From contig JAEWIJ010000097.1 of the NCBI GenBank assembly GCA_023387235.1, positions 1 through 63,091 of the forward strand: a DNA stretch of 63,091 nucleotides, in the 5' to 3' direction. The translations under genes and the position numbers were made by a program. Source of the stretch: Pseudomonadota bacterium. GTDB lineage: Bacteria > Pseudomonadota > Alphaproteobacteria > Rhizobiales > Hyphomicrobiaceae. A model generated the notes under the pieces. It did no database searches. It saw nothing but the letters and a program-made list of their open reading frames with translations, and was not told the origin of the DNA. This document shows, one piece after another, positions 42,130 through 49,752 of the stretch. Numbering within the stretch: position 1 is the first letter of the stretch; every line of letters starts with the position of its first letter.

Positions 42130-42702
42130 CTATGCCGCGTACTTCTTCTCGATTTCCAGAGCCTTCTGCACGGCCGGGCGCGCGAGCATCCGCGCGTGGT
42201 GTGCTTCGAGCGCGGGATAGGTGCCCATGGGCGCATCCATGCCCGGCCGGAAGCGCCAGTACACGCGAAACAGGTGAATGTCCGCGATCGAGTAGCGCCC
42301 GATCGCCCATTCGCGGTCGCCGAGCCGCAGGTTCGCGACCTTGAAGGCTTCGGCGACGTGCTCAGGACCTCGCGCGCGGGAACCGTGCATCGTGGACGCG
42401 GCGAACGACATCCACGAGATGACCTGCGCCTCCGCTTCGAGATCGCCTTCGGGCCAGAGGCCGGCCGCCGGATGCTTGCGCGCGATATAGTAGAGCGTCG
42501 CCGCCACCTCCGTCAGGATATTGCCGCCGTCGGTGAGCAGCGCCGGCACCTTGCCGTTCGGATTGATGGCCAGATACGCGGGCGTGCGCGTTTCCTGCTT
42601 GTCCATGAGGCGAGCGTCGAGCTCGTAGGCGGCTCCCGCTTCGATCAGGGCGATGTGGGTCGCGAGAGAGCTGGTAAAGGGCGAGAAGTAGAGCTTCAGC
42701 AT
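42130..42702 (-). CDS. Glutathione S-transferase family protein
   Basis: A 190-residue GST close to the bacterial beta class. The thioredoxin-like N-terminal domain starts MLKLYFSPFTSSLATHIALI; the cis-proline region is INPNGKVPALLTDGG and the glutathione-binding Glu lies in ILTEVAATLYYIA. The helical C-terminal domain has the capping motif IGRYSIADIHLFRVYWRF. The position of the beta-class cysteine is occupied by Ser/Thr (SPFTSS), so a Ser-type chemistry is likely. Substrate is unknown. It is divergent from the alpha-hydroxy-acid oxidase gene. Confidence 0.88.
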   Translation of the reverse strand: MLKLYFSPFTSSLATHIALIEAGAAYELDARLMDKQETRTPAYLAINPNGKVPALLTDGGNILTEVAATLYYIARKHPAAGLWPEGDLEAEAQVISWMSFAASTMHGSRARGPEHVAEAFKVANLRLGDREWAIGRYSIADIHLFRVYWRFRPGMDAPMGTYPALEAHHARMLARPAVQKALEIEKKYAA

Positions 42703-42854
42703 GGCATGACCTCGTGGCGGCGCGAGGTCGGAGCATCGGCCCTGCCGCGATCATGCGCAACCCCCGCCGATCGCGGGGCCGTTTGGCGATTTCGAAGCTT
42801 GCCTGCGGCCATCGGGCCTTTGCGAAGGACCATGACGCGTGCGAGGCTCGCCGG

Positions 42855-43958
42855 ATGAGCACGCTGCCTGAGCCATCACCTCTCTGCCTCGCCGACTACG
42901 AGATGCTCGCAGCCGAGCGCCTCGCGCCGGGCACGTGGGCCTATGTTTCGGGCGGCGCTGCCGACGAGCTGACACTGCAGTGGAATCGCTCAGCGTTCGA
43001 CAACCTCATGCTGCTGCCGCGCGTGCTCAATGGCGGCCCGGGCGGCAGCGCACGCCTGAGCCTCTTAGGGCGCACCTACGCGCATCCGATCTTCGTCGCG
43101 CCGGTCGCGCATCAGGGGCTCGCGCATCCCGACGGCGAGCGCGCGACGGCGATGGCAGCCGCGGCACAAGGCGCCGGCATGGTCCTCAGCACGCTCGCCA
43201 GCTTCAGCATGGAGGCTGCCGCGGCTGCCGGCGAGACATGCCGCTGGTTTCAGCTCTACATGCAGCCCGAGCGCGAGGATACTTTGCGTCTCGTCCGTCG
43301 TGCCGAGAGTGCGGGATACGAGGCCCTGGTCGTGACGGTCGACGCGCCGGTCAGCGGCGTGCGCAATCGCGAGCTTCGCGCGGGTTTCCGTCTACCGCAT
43401 GAGCTGACGCCCGAGAACCTGCGCGGCCTTGCGCGACCTCATCCGGCGCCGGCGCCCGGCCTCGACAGCATGATCTTCGATCACTTCATGGCCATCGCGC
43501 CGAGCTGGCGCGACATCGCGTGGCTGCGCGAAAGCACAAAGCTGCCGGTCGTTCTCAAGGGGATCATGAGCGCGGACGACGCGACCCGCGCGCTCGAGAG
43601 TGGAGCCGCGGCAATAGCGATCTCGAACCATGGCGGGCGCACGCTCGACACGGTCCCGGCGACGATCGATGTCCTTCCTGAAATTGCCGAGCGTGTCGGC
43701 GGCCGCGTCCCGATCCTCGTCGACGGCGGCATCCGGCGCGGCACCGACGTGCTCAAGGCACTCGCCTCCGGTGCGACGGCGGTGATGATCGGTCGCCCGA
43801 TCGTCTACGGACTTGCCGTCAACGGCGCCATGGGCGTCGCGCACGTGCTGCGGCTTCTGCGCGATGAATTCGAGGCCGCGATGGCGCTCACGGGCTGCAG
43901 GACGCTCGCCGATATCGGGCCGCATCTGCTGCGTCGGCGCGATGCGCGCCCTACTTGA
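42855..43958 (+). CDS. FMN-dependent alpha-hydroxy-acid oxidase/dehydrogenase
   Basis: A 367-residue TIM-barrel flavoenzyme of the lactate/glycolate oxidase family. FMN-binding and catalytic features: GTWAYVSGGAADELTLQWNR at the start, APVAHQGLAHPDGE, FQLYMQPERED, VVTVDAPVSGVRNRE, VVLKGIMSADDA (catalytic Lys), ISNHGGRTLD with the proton-abstracting His, and VDGGIRRGTDVLKAL. It oxidises an L-2-hydroxy acid to the 2-oxo acid with oxygen or a quinone; the short form without a membrane insertion resembles lactate oxidases. ATG 42855 precedes the conserved part. Its 3' end overlaps the convergent tonB gene by eight bases. Confidence 0.9.
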   Translation: MSTLPEPSPLCLADYEMLAAERLAPGTWAYVSGGAADELTLQWNRSAFDNLMLLPRVLNGGPGGSARLSLLGRTYAHPIFVAPVAHQGLAHPDGERATAMAAAAQGAGMVLSTLASFSMEAAAAAGETCRWFQLYMQPEREDTLRLVRRAESAGYEALVVTVDAPVSGVRNRELRAGFRLPHELTPENLRGLARPHPAPAPGLDSMIFDHFMAIAPSWRDIAWLRESTKLPVVLKGIMSADDATRALESGAAAIAISNHGGRTLDTVPATIDVLPEIAERVGGRVPILVDGGIRRGTDVLKALASGATAVMIGRPIVYGLAVNGAMGVAHVLRLLRDEFEAAMALTGCRTLADIGPHLLRRRDARPT

Positions 43959-44799
43959 TGGTGAACTCGATCGGAATGACGAGCTCGACCGTCTCACCGC
44001 CAAAATCTCCGGGCGGCTGAGGCACTGGCGACGCCCGCTTCAGCATGGCGACGGCCTCCGCGTCGAGCGAGGTACTGCGCGAGGCCTTGACCACTTGCGC
44101 CGAGATCACCTGTCCCTTGCGGTCGATCGTGAAGCGCACCTGAACCGCACCTTGATGACCGGCCTGGCGCGCCTCCGCCGGATAGCGCCGATGGCGGCCG
44201 AGATGGTTCATCAGGGCCTTCGACCACGTCATCACCTCGTCCGAAGGGCGGTCGGTCGTTCCCTGACGCTGCGCCGCCGTCTTCGGTGCCGGCGTCGAGG
44301 AAGGCGTGGGCGGGCCACCCGCCTGAACCATGGCTTCCTGCGGCTTGGCCTCCTGGACCTCGGGCTCGTCCTCCTTCTTTTCCTCTTTGACCTCGACCTT
44401 CTCGATCGGCTTTTCCTCTTCTTCCTTTTCTTCCTTGGGCTCCTCGATCGGCTTCTGGATCGGCATGGCGAGCTCGGGCTCGGGCGCGACGGGAAGCGGC
44501 ACCTCCTCGGGCGGCTTCACCTCGGGCACTTCCTCGGTCGGCTTCTTCTCGTCGATCTGGGGTTGCGTCACTTCGGCCGTGGGTCCGGGCGCGGCGGCAT
44601 CGGCGGCAGCCGCGACGGGCAAGGGCGCAAGCTCCAGCATGAAGGCGCCCTGAGCCTCCTCCGTCACTTCCTCCGGCGCCGGCATCAGGTAGGCATAGGC
44701 GACGAGGCCCGCATGCAGCCCCGTGACGATGAACGCCGACGCGATGACGCGCCGCCACCACCACCACCGGGGCTCCAACGAATAGCCTTCGAAGATCAT
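43951..44799 (-). CDS. TonB family energy transducer
   Basis: A 282-residue protein that should couple inner-membrane proton motive force to outer-membrane receptors. A short cytoplasmic start with the odd run PRWWWWRR precedes the single membrane helix (VIASAFIVTGLHAGLVAYAY). A long periplasmic Pro/Glu/Lys-rich spacer (about 70-165) follows, then the C-terminal TonB domain (HRRYPAEARQAGHQGAVQVR, FTIDRKGQVISAQVVKAS, LDAEAVAMLKRASPVPQPP). No exbB/exbD or receptor gene is adjacent. It is divergent from a small secreted protein gene. Confidence 0.92.
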   Translation of the reverse strand: MIFEGYSLEPRWWWWRRVIASAFIVTGLHAGLVAYAYLMPAPEEVTEEAQGAFMLELAPLPVAAAADAAAPGPTAEVTQPQIDEKKPTEEVPEVKPPEEVPLPVAPEPELAMPIQKPIEEPKEEKEEEEKPIEKVEVKEEKKEDEPEVQEAKPQEAMVQAGGPPTPSSTPAPKTAAQRQGTTDRPSDEVMTWSKALMNHLGRHRRYPAEARQAGHQGAVQVRFTIDRKGQVISAQVVKASRSTSLDAEAVAMLKRASPVPQPPGDFGGETVELVIPIEFTIK

Positions 44800-45053
44800 C
44801 CGCTAGCTCGGTCCATGAGGACGCTTGCCCGCCCGTGAGCTGGCCTCGCGGCGCGACATGCTGCGCCCGCGCGCTCCGTATATCTATACTCGCAACGGAA
44901 AGAAAGACCAGAACGTCCACCACGCCGCGACCATGTGGCGCCGCTTTGCCGTGCGCGAATTTATAATCATTCCAATCATCGGCTTCGAACCATCTGCCAT
45001 GCCGCCGCGACCAAGCGTGCAGGGCCGCTCACGGCCTTTCGGCAAATGGAGAA
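44800..45053. other. Divergent intergenic region, tonB and small secreted protein
   Basis: About 250 bases. An AT-rich patch includes TATAAT at 44962-44967 on the plus strand, without a proper -35. I see no clear Fur-type site, although tonB genes are often iron-regulated. GGAG sits just before ATG 45054. Confidence 0.35.
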
Positions 45054-45332
45054 ATGAACATGCTTTGGCGGACAATGATGCTCGGCGCGGCGGCGATCGC
45101 GTCTATCGCGGGCACGAACCTCATGCTGAGCCAGCCGGCGGAAGCGCGCCCATCCTGTCTCTACTACGCGATCGATCCCATGGGGAAGGTGATGGCGGAT
45201 GGCCATGCTTGGGCCGCGAAGAAGAAGTGGGCGTGCAACCGCGCCGAGCGGCGCTGCAAGCGCGAGCTCGAACGCAAGCGCCGCCAGGGTAAAGCCGGCC
45301 GCGGCAGCTGCAAGCGCGTGACGAACTACTGA
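45054..45332 (+). CDS. Small secreted basic protein, function unknown
   Basis: A 92-residue protein with a signal peptide (TMMLGAAAIASIAGTNLMLS, cleavage probably after AEA). The mature part is basic and holds four cysteines: SCLYYAIDPMGKV, KKKWACNRAERRCKRELERK and GRGSCKRVTNY, which could form two disulfides. I do not recognise the family; similar small Cys/Lys/Arg-rich exported proteins occur in Rhizobiales. GGAG lies at good spacing. Two hairpins follow the stop. Confidence 0.72.
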   Translation: MNMLWRTMMLGAAAIASIAGTNLMLSQPAEARPSCLYYAIDPMGKVMADGHAWAAKKKWACNRAERRCKRELERKRRQGKAGRGSCKRVTNY

Positions 45333-45386
45333 GGGATGCGCCAGGCATCCCGAAGTGCGGGGCCGATGCGTGCCGGGCGCATCGGC
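45333..45386. terminator. Two adjacent hairpins between convergent genes
   Basis: GGGATGC/GCATCCC (45333-45339 and 45345-45351, 5-base loop) is followed by GCCGATGCG/CGCATCGGC (45362-45370 and 45378-45386, 7-base loop), both perfect. They lie between the small secreted protein gene and the convergent dioxygenase gene and probably end both transcripts, though no T-run is present. Confidence 0.6.
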
Positions 45387-45399
45387 TCCAGCATTCCTG

Positions 45400-46290
45400 T
45401 CAGCTCGCTGCGACGAGCCCGGGATTGTCGCCGAGCGAGTCCATGTCCTGCGTCGTGACGCGCCTCAGATCACGCCGATAGTTGGCATCGTCGTATCGCG
45501 CGCCACGATGGAGCGTGCAGCGGTTGTCCCAGACCACGAGATCGCCCACCTGCCATTTGTGCGCATGCACGTACTGCTTCTGTGTGGCGTGCTCGGTCAG
45601 CTCTCGCAGCAGCAGGCGCCCTTCCGGTGTCGGCCAGCCGATGATGTGCGAGGCATGCGAGCCCATGTAGAGCGTCTTGCGCTTCGAACCGGGATGAATG
45701 CGCACGAGCGGATGGCGCACCGAGGGCAGCGCCGCGCGTTCGGCATCGGTGTAATCCGTATGACCGAGCTGGCCGCGCGAATTGAAGATCGAATGCTCCG
45801 TGACGAGCCCGTCGATCAGATCTTTCGTCTCGTCATCGAGGTCATCGTACGCCGCGCGCAGATCGGCGAAGAGCGTATCGCCGCCCTTGGGCGGAACGAT
45901 ATGCGCGTGCAGCATGGAGAGCGCGCCCGAGATCGGACGGAACGAAGCGTCCGAATGCCAGAGCTGATTGCCGAGAGCGTCGAGCCGGCGATGATCGTCG
46001 CGCGCGCGCACCTCGTTGTTGACATTCAGGTTCGAGATATCGGCGACCTCGGCATGCTGGAGGCGATGGCCGGCGCGGTGATTGCGCGGCGGCGCGACAC
46101 TGCCGAACGTGCGCCCAAGCGCCAGAAGCTGATCGTCGTCGAGAGACTGGCCGTGAAAGACCAGCACGGCGTAGCGGTTGATCGCATCGTTGAGCGTATT
46201 GATCGTCTCGGCGCCGAGTGGCCGCGAGAGATCGACGCCGTCCACATCGGCCACGAAATGCGTGTGGAGCTGACGAATGCTGATGGCCAT
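45400..46290 (-). CDS. TauD/TfdA-family 2-oxoglutarate-dependent dioxygenase
   Basis: A 296-residue Fe(II)/2-oxoglutarate dioxygenase. The iron ligands are H112 and D114 (LWHSDASF) and H261 (CTLHRGARYDD); the 2-oxoglutarate-binding arginine is in NYRRDLRRVT. Numbering and sequence track closely the 2,4-dichlorophenoxyacetate dioxygenase TfdA (for example NQLWHSDASF, PPKGGDTLFADLRAAYD, WDNRCTLHRGARYD), so the natural substrate may be an aryloxyacetate-like or sulfonate compound. GAGGAAG precedes the ATG. It is third in a minus-strand group after a BisC-like enzyme and an SDR, 106 bp after the latter. Confidence 0.9.
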   Translation of the reverse strand: MAISIRQLHTHFVADVDGVDLSRPLGAETINTLNDAINRYAVLVFHGQSLDDDQLLALGRTFGSVAPPRNHRAGHRLQHAEVADISNLNVNNEVRARDDHRRLDALGNQLWHSDASFRPISGALSMLHAHIVPPKGGDTLFADLRAAYDDLDDETKDLIDGLVTEHSIFNSRGQLGHTDYTDAERAALPSVRHPLVRIHPGSKRKTLYMGSHASHIIGWPTPEGRLLLRELTEHATQKQYVHAHKWQVGDLVVWDNRCTLHRGARYDDANYRRDLRRVTTQDMDSLGDNPGLVAAS

Positions 46291-46396
46291 GGTCGCTTCC
46301 TCATTCTTTGTTTTTTTTGGAGTTGGAAGCGCAATCTAAGCACCTCGAGCGCCATTCCGCCAGCCTGGGATAGTCCCGCCAACCCTGCCCGAGGCG

Positions 46397-47167
46397 TCAG
46401 TCGGCCGTCCAGCCGCCGTCGATAATCATCGACGTGCCCGTCATGAGGGATGAGGCATCCGACGCGAGATACACGAAGGCGCCAGTGAGATCGCCGACCT
46501 GCCCGAGCCGGCCGAACTTGATCTTGGTCAGCACCTCGCCGCGGAACTTCTCATTCTCCAGCATGCGGCGCGCGAGCGGCGTTTCGACGAACGTCGGACA
46601 GATCGTATTCACGCGGATGCCATGCGGCGCAAGATCGACCGCCATGGCGCGCGTCATGCCTTCCATGGCCCATTTCGAGGCGCAGTAGACCGTGCGCGTT
46701 GCGGCGCCGACGTGCCCCATCTGCGAGGAAACATTGATGATCGAGCCCTGCTGGCCGGCGGCGACGAGCCTCTGCGCGATAGCCTGCGCGACGAAGTATG
46801 CCGCGCGCACGTTGAGCGTCATGATCGTGTCGTACTGCGCTTCGGTGACGTCGAGGAAGGTCACCGGCTGATTGGTGCCGGCGTTGTTGACCAGAACGTT
46901 GTAGGGATCGCGCTTCTCGATGGCCGCGCGCACACCCGCCGTGTCGTTCACATCGAGCTCGAGCGCCTCTGCGCTGCGGCCTTCCGCCTTCATCCGAGCG
47001 ACAGCCGCTTCGAGATCCGCCGAGGGCCGCGCGAGCAGCGTCACGTGCGCGCCGAAAGCGGCCAGTGCCTCGGCGGCGGCAAGCCCGATGCCGCGACTGC
47101 CGCCCGTGATCAGCGCGCGCTTCCCGGCGAGATCGAAGGACGGAATTGCCATGCTGCTGGTCGTCAT
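46397..47167 (-). CDS. Short-chain dehydrogenase/reductase (SDR)
   Basis: A 256-residue classical SDR. The nucleotide loop is ALITGGSRGIGLAAAEALA; NVLVNNAGTNQP is the NNAG motif; catalytic Ser lies in SIINVSSQMGHVG and Tyr/Lys in TVYCASKWAMEGM. The C-terminal MIIDGGWTAD is typical. It oxidises or reduces an alcohol/ketone with NAD(P)(H); the substrate is unknown. It starts six bases after the BisC-like gene ends, so the two are co-transcribed, with the TfdA-like dioxygenase following. Together these suggest a small catabolic pathway. Confidence 0.92.
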   Translation of the reverse strand: MTTSSMAIPSFDLAGKRALITGGSRGIGLAAAEALAAFGAHVTLLARPSADLEAAVARMKAEGRSAEALELDVNDTAGVRAAIEKRDPYNVLVNNAGTNQPVTFLDVTEAQYDTIMTLNVRAAYFVAQAIAQRLVAAGQQGSIINVSSQMGHVGAATRTVYCASKWAMEGMTRAMAVDLAPHGIRVNTICPTFVETPLARRMLENEKFRGEVLTKIKFGRLGQVGDLTGAFVYLASDASSLMTGTSMIIDGGWTAD

Positions 47168-47173
47168 CGTTGC

Positions 47174-49480
47174 TCAGCCCGCCCGCTCGATGGCCGGCGG
47201 CGCGAAGACGGTTACTTCGCCCGGATCGCCGTCAAAGCGCTCGATCTCGACGAGCGCCGTATGCGCGATCGGACCCTGCCCGAGCTTCGACGTACCCTTG
47301 TCCGGCGTCAGCACGTTCGGATTGCCGTGCTTGTCGAGCGCACCGATGCGACCCGGCTCCTTGGGGTCGTACCAGGCGCCGGTCGAGAGACGGATCACGC
47401 CCGGCATGACGCCGTCGGTGAGCACCGCTGCAGCAAGCGTCGCGCCCCGCTCATTGAAGATGCGCACGAGATCGTGCTGGCCGATGCCGCGGCGCTCGGC
47501 GTCCTGCGGATTGATCAGCACCGGTTCGCGGCCATTGATTTTCAGGCCGAGGCTCTCGCCCGCGAAGTCCATCTGCGAGTGCAGCTTTCCTGCCGGCTGA
47601 TTGGACATCATGTGCAGCGGATACTTGCTCGCCTTCTCGGAGCCGAGCCACTCCAGCGGCTCCATCCACACCGGATGTCCGGGGCAGTCGTCGTAGCCGA
47701 AGCCGGCAATGCGCTCGCTGTAGATCTCGATCTTGCCGGAGGGCGTCTTCAGCTTCTTTGCCGCGGGCTCGGCACGGAAGTCGGCGAGCACGGTGTGCGG
47801 CTTCACGGGCATGGGGCTCTCGGCATGCCCCTGCTGCCAGAAGACGTCGAAGTTCGGCAGCTCGACGCCGGCGCGCGAAGCATCCTGCCGCGCGACCTCG
47901 TAGATATGGCGCAGCCAATCCATCTCCTCGCGGCCTTCGGTGAAGGTCCGCTCCACGCCGACCTTGCGCGCAAGCGCGCGGAAGATATCGTAGTCGTTCC
48001 TCGCTTCGCCGACGGGATCGACTGCCTTCTTCATGGCGATAATGAAGCGATCACGCGAGCTCGCGCCGACATCATTGCGCTCGAGCGTCGTTGTCGCGGG
48101 AAGCACGATGTCGGCGAAGCGCGCGGTCGCCGTCCACCAGGGCTCGTTGACGATGACCGTCTCCGGCCGCCGCCACGCCTCGATGAGGCGGTTGATGTCC
48201 TGATGATGATGGAAGGGATTGCCGCCGCACCAGTAGATCATGCGCGTGTCGGGATAGACGCGGTCCTCGCCATCGAACGCGTAACCCTTGCCTGGATTGA
48301 GCAGCAGGTCGGAAATGCGCGCGACCGGAATGAAGCTGCCCGTCGGATTGCTGCCCGCCGAGAGCGACGGCGCCGAGTAGACGGTCACCGGATTGCCCTG
48401 GCCGTGCATGGAGCCATAGCCGAAGCCGAAGCCACCGCCCGGCAGGCCCACCTGCCCGAGGATGGCGCCGAGCACGGCCGTCATCCAGAAGGTCTGCTCG
48501 CCATGGTCGCCGCGCTGGAGCGAATAGCTCGTCGCGATCATCGTGCGCACCTTGGCCATGCGCCGCGCGAGATCGCGGATCGTCTGCGCCTCGATGCCCG
48601 TGATCGCGGCGGCCCACTCGGCCGTCTTCGGCGTGCCGTCATCGCGCCCGAGCAGATAGCGCTCGAAGCGCTCGAAGCCGACCGAATAGCGCGCGAGGAA
48701 TTCCTTGTCGTGCAGCCCCTCGGCGACGAGCGTGTGCGCGAGCCCGATCATCATCGCGACATCGGTGTTCGGGCGGATCGGGAGCCACGTCGCCTTGGCG
48801 ATCTCGGGCGTGTCGTCGCGCACGGGCGTGATCGAGATGATCTCGACGCCCGCTTTCGCGAGCCGCTCGAGCCAGGGCCCTGCCGTGTGCTCGCCCGAGC
48901 CGCCGGGCTCGACCTGCGCGTTCTTCGTCCCGCAACCGCCGAAGGCGAGGAACAGCTTCGAGTTCTCCGCGATGCCGTCCCAGGACGAGGTGTTCCTCAG
49001 GGTCCGGTGATCACCGAGGATGTGCGGCAGGATCGCCAGGCCGGCCGCGAGCGAATAGCTGTGCTTCTGCCCCGTGTAGCCGCCGAAGCAGTTCATGAAG
49101 CGCTGGAGCTGCGTCTTGGCATGATGAAAGCGGCCGGCGCTCGCCCAGCCATAGGAGCCGGCGAAGATCGCCTCGTTGCCGTGCGCGGCCTTGATGCGCT
49201 TCAGCTCGCCCGTGACGATGTCCAGCGCCTCGTCCCACGGCACCTCGACGAACGGCTCCGCGCCGCGTCCCCCGCCGCCCGCCTTGTAGCCCTTTTCGAG
49301 CCAGCTCTTGCGTATCGCCGGACGCGCCACGCGCACACCGTGATAAAGGGCTTCCGGCATCCCACGCAGGATGGGAGAGGGGTCAGTATCGCGTGCGGCC
49401 GGCTCGATATCGACCACCCGGCCATCCTCGACGACAGCCGTGAAAGCACCCCAGTGCGAACCATGCGTGATCTTGTTCAT
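47174..49480 (-). CDS. Molybdopterin-dependent oxidoreductase, BisC/TorZ-like
   Basis: A 768-residue bis-MGD molybdoenzyme of the DMSO reductase family, close to biotin sulfoxide reductase BisC. No Tat signal or N-terminal Fe-S motif is present, so it is cytoplasmic. The Mo-ligand serine is in GSYGWASAGRFHHAKTQLQR. Cofactor-binding stretches include FLAFGGCGTKNAQVEPGGSG, GLPGGGFGFGYGSMHGQGN, MIYWCGGNPFHHHQDINRL and MSNQPAGKLHSQ. BisC-type enzymes reduce biotin or methionine sulfoxide and other S- or N-oxides. It leads a minus-strand operon with an SDR and a TfdA-like dioxygenase, and is divergent from the dsbD-like gene. Confidence 0.92.
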   Translation of the reverse strand: MNKITHGSHWGAFTAVVEDGRVVDIEPAARDTDPSPILRGMPEALYHGVRVARPAIRKSWLEKGYKAGGGGRGAEPFVEVPWDEALDIVTGELKRIKAAHGNEAIFAGSYGWASAGRFHHAKTQLQRFMNCFGGYTGQKHSYSLAAGLAILPHILGDHRTLRNTSSWDGIAENSKLFLAFGGCGTKNAQVEPGGSGEHTAGPWLERLAKAGVEIISITPVRDDTPEIAKATWLPIRPNTDVAMMIGLAHTLVAEGLHDKEFLARYSVGFERFERYLLGRDDGTPKTAEWAAAITGIEAQTIRDLARRMAKVRTMIATSYSLQRGDHGEQTFWMTAVLGAILGQVGLPGGGFGFGYGSMHGQGNPVTVYSAPSLSAGSNPTGSFIPVARISDLLLNPGKGYAFDGEDRVYPDTRMIYWCGGNPFHHHQDINRLIEAWRRPETVIVNEPWWTATARFADIVLPATTTLERNDVGASSRDRFIIAMKKAVDPVGEARNDYDIFRALARKVGVERTFTEGREEMDWLRHIYEVARQDASRAGVELPNFDVFWQQGHAESPMPVKPHTVLADFRAEPAAKKLKTPSGKIEIYSERIAGFGYDDCPGHPVWMEPLEWLGSEKASKYPLHMMSNQPAGKLHSQMDFAGESLGLKINGREPVLINPQDAERRGIGQHDLVRIFNERGATLAAAVLTDGVMPGVIRLSTGAWYDPKEPGRIGALDKHGNPNVLTPDKGTSKLGQGPIAHTALVEIERFDGDPGEVTVFAPPAIERAG

Positions 49481-49615
49481 GTGCCGAGCCGTTTCCTTAT
49501 GCTCCGATGCGCGTCCGGAGGCATATTTCTGCTATTGCGGCCCATGTGTCGAGCGTCATAGCTTGCATAGGCCATTGACTTACTTGCGCAAGAGCGCCGC
49601 GACGCCCCGGATTTC

Positions 49616-49643
49616 TCTCACATCATTGTGTTCTGATGTGAGA
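49616..49643. promoter_or_regulatory. Perfect inverted repeat between bisC-like and dsbD-like genes
   Basis: TCTCACATCA (49616-49625) and TGATGTGAGA (49634-49643) are perfect 10-bp arms with an 8-base spacer, in a 270-bp divergent region. It looks like a dimeric regulator operator or a hairpin. A second palindrome CTTGCGCAAG lies at 49583-49592. Confidence 0.55.
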
Positions 49644-49752
49644 CCTTGGCCCTACTTTGCGTCACAGCCTCTTGTTACATAATTGCGCTCGTGAATGAAT
49701 TGTTCTGCTCGGCTCATCGCGCCCGAGCCGAGGAGCGGAAACCATCGCACGG

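Noticed and set aside
44800..45053. Fur box upstream of tonB
   Set aside because: The AT-rich stretch around 44960-44980 shows no GATAAT-type repeats or 19-bp dyad beyond chance.
46622..49561. 979-codon plus-strand frame opposite the BisC-like gene
   Set aside because: It is antisense to a well-conserved molybdoenzyme and SDR; composition is the typical Arg/Asp/Leu-rich shadow of GC-rich coding DNA.
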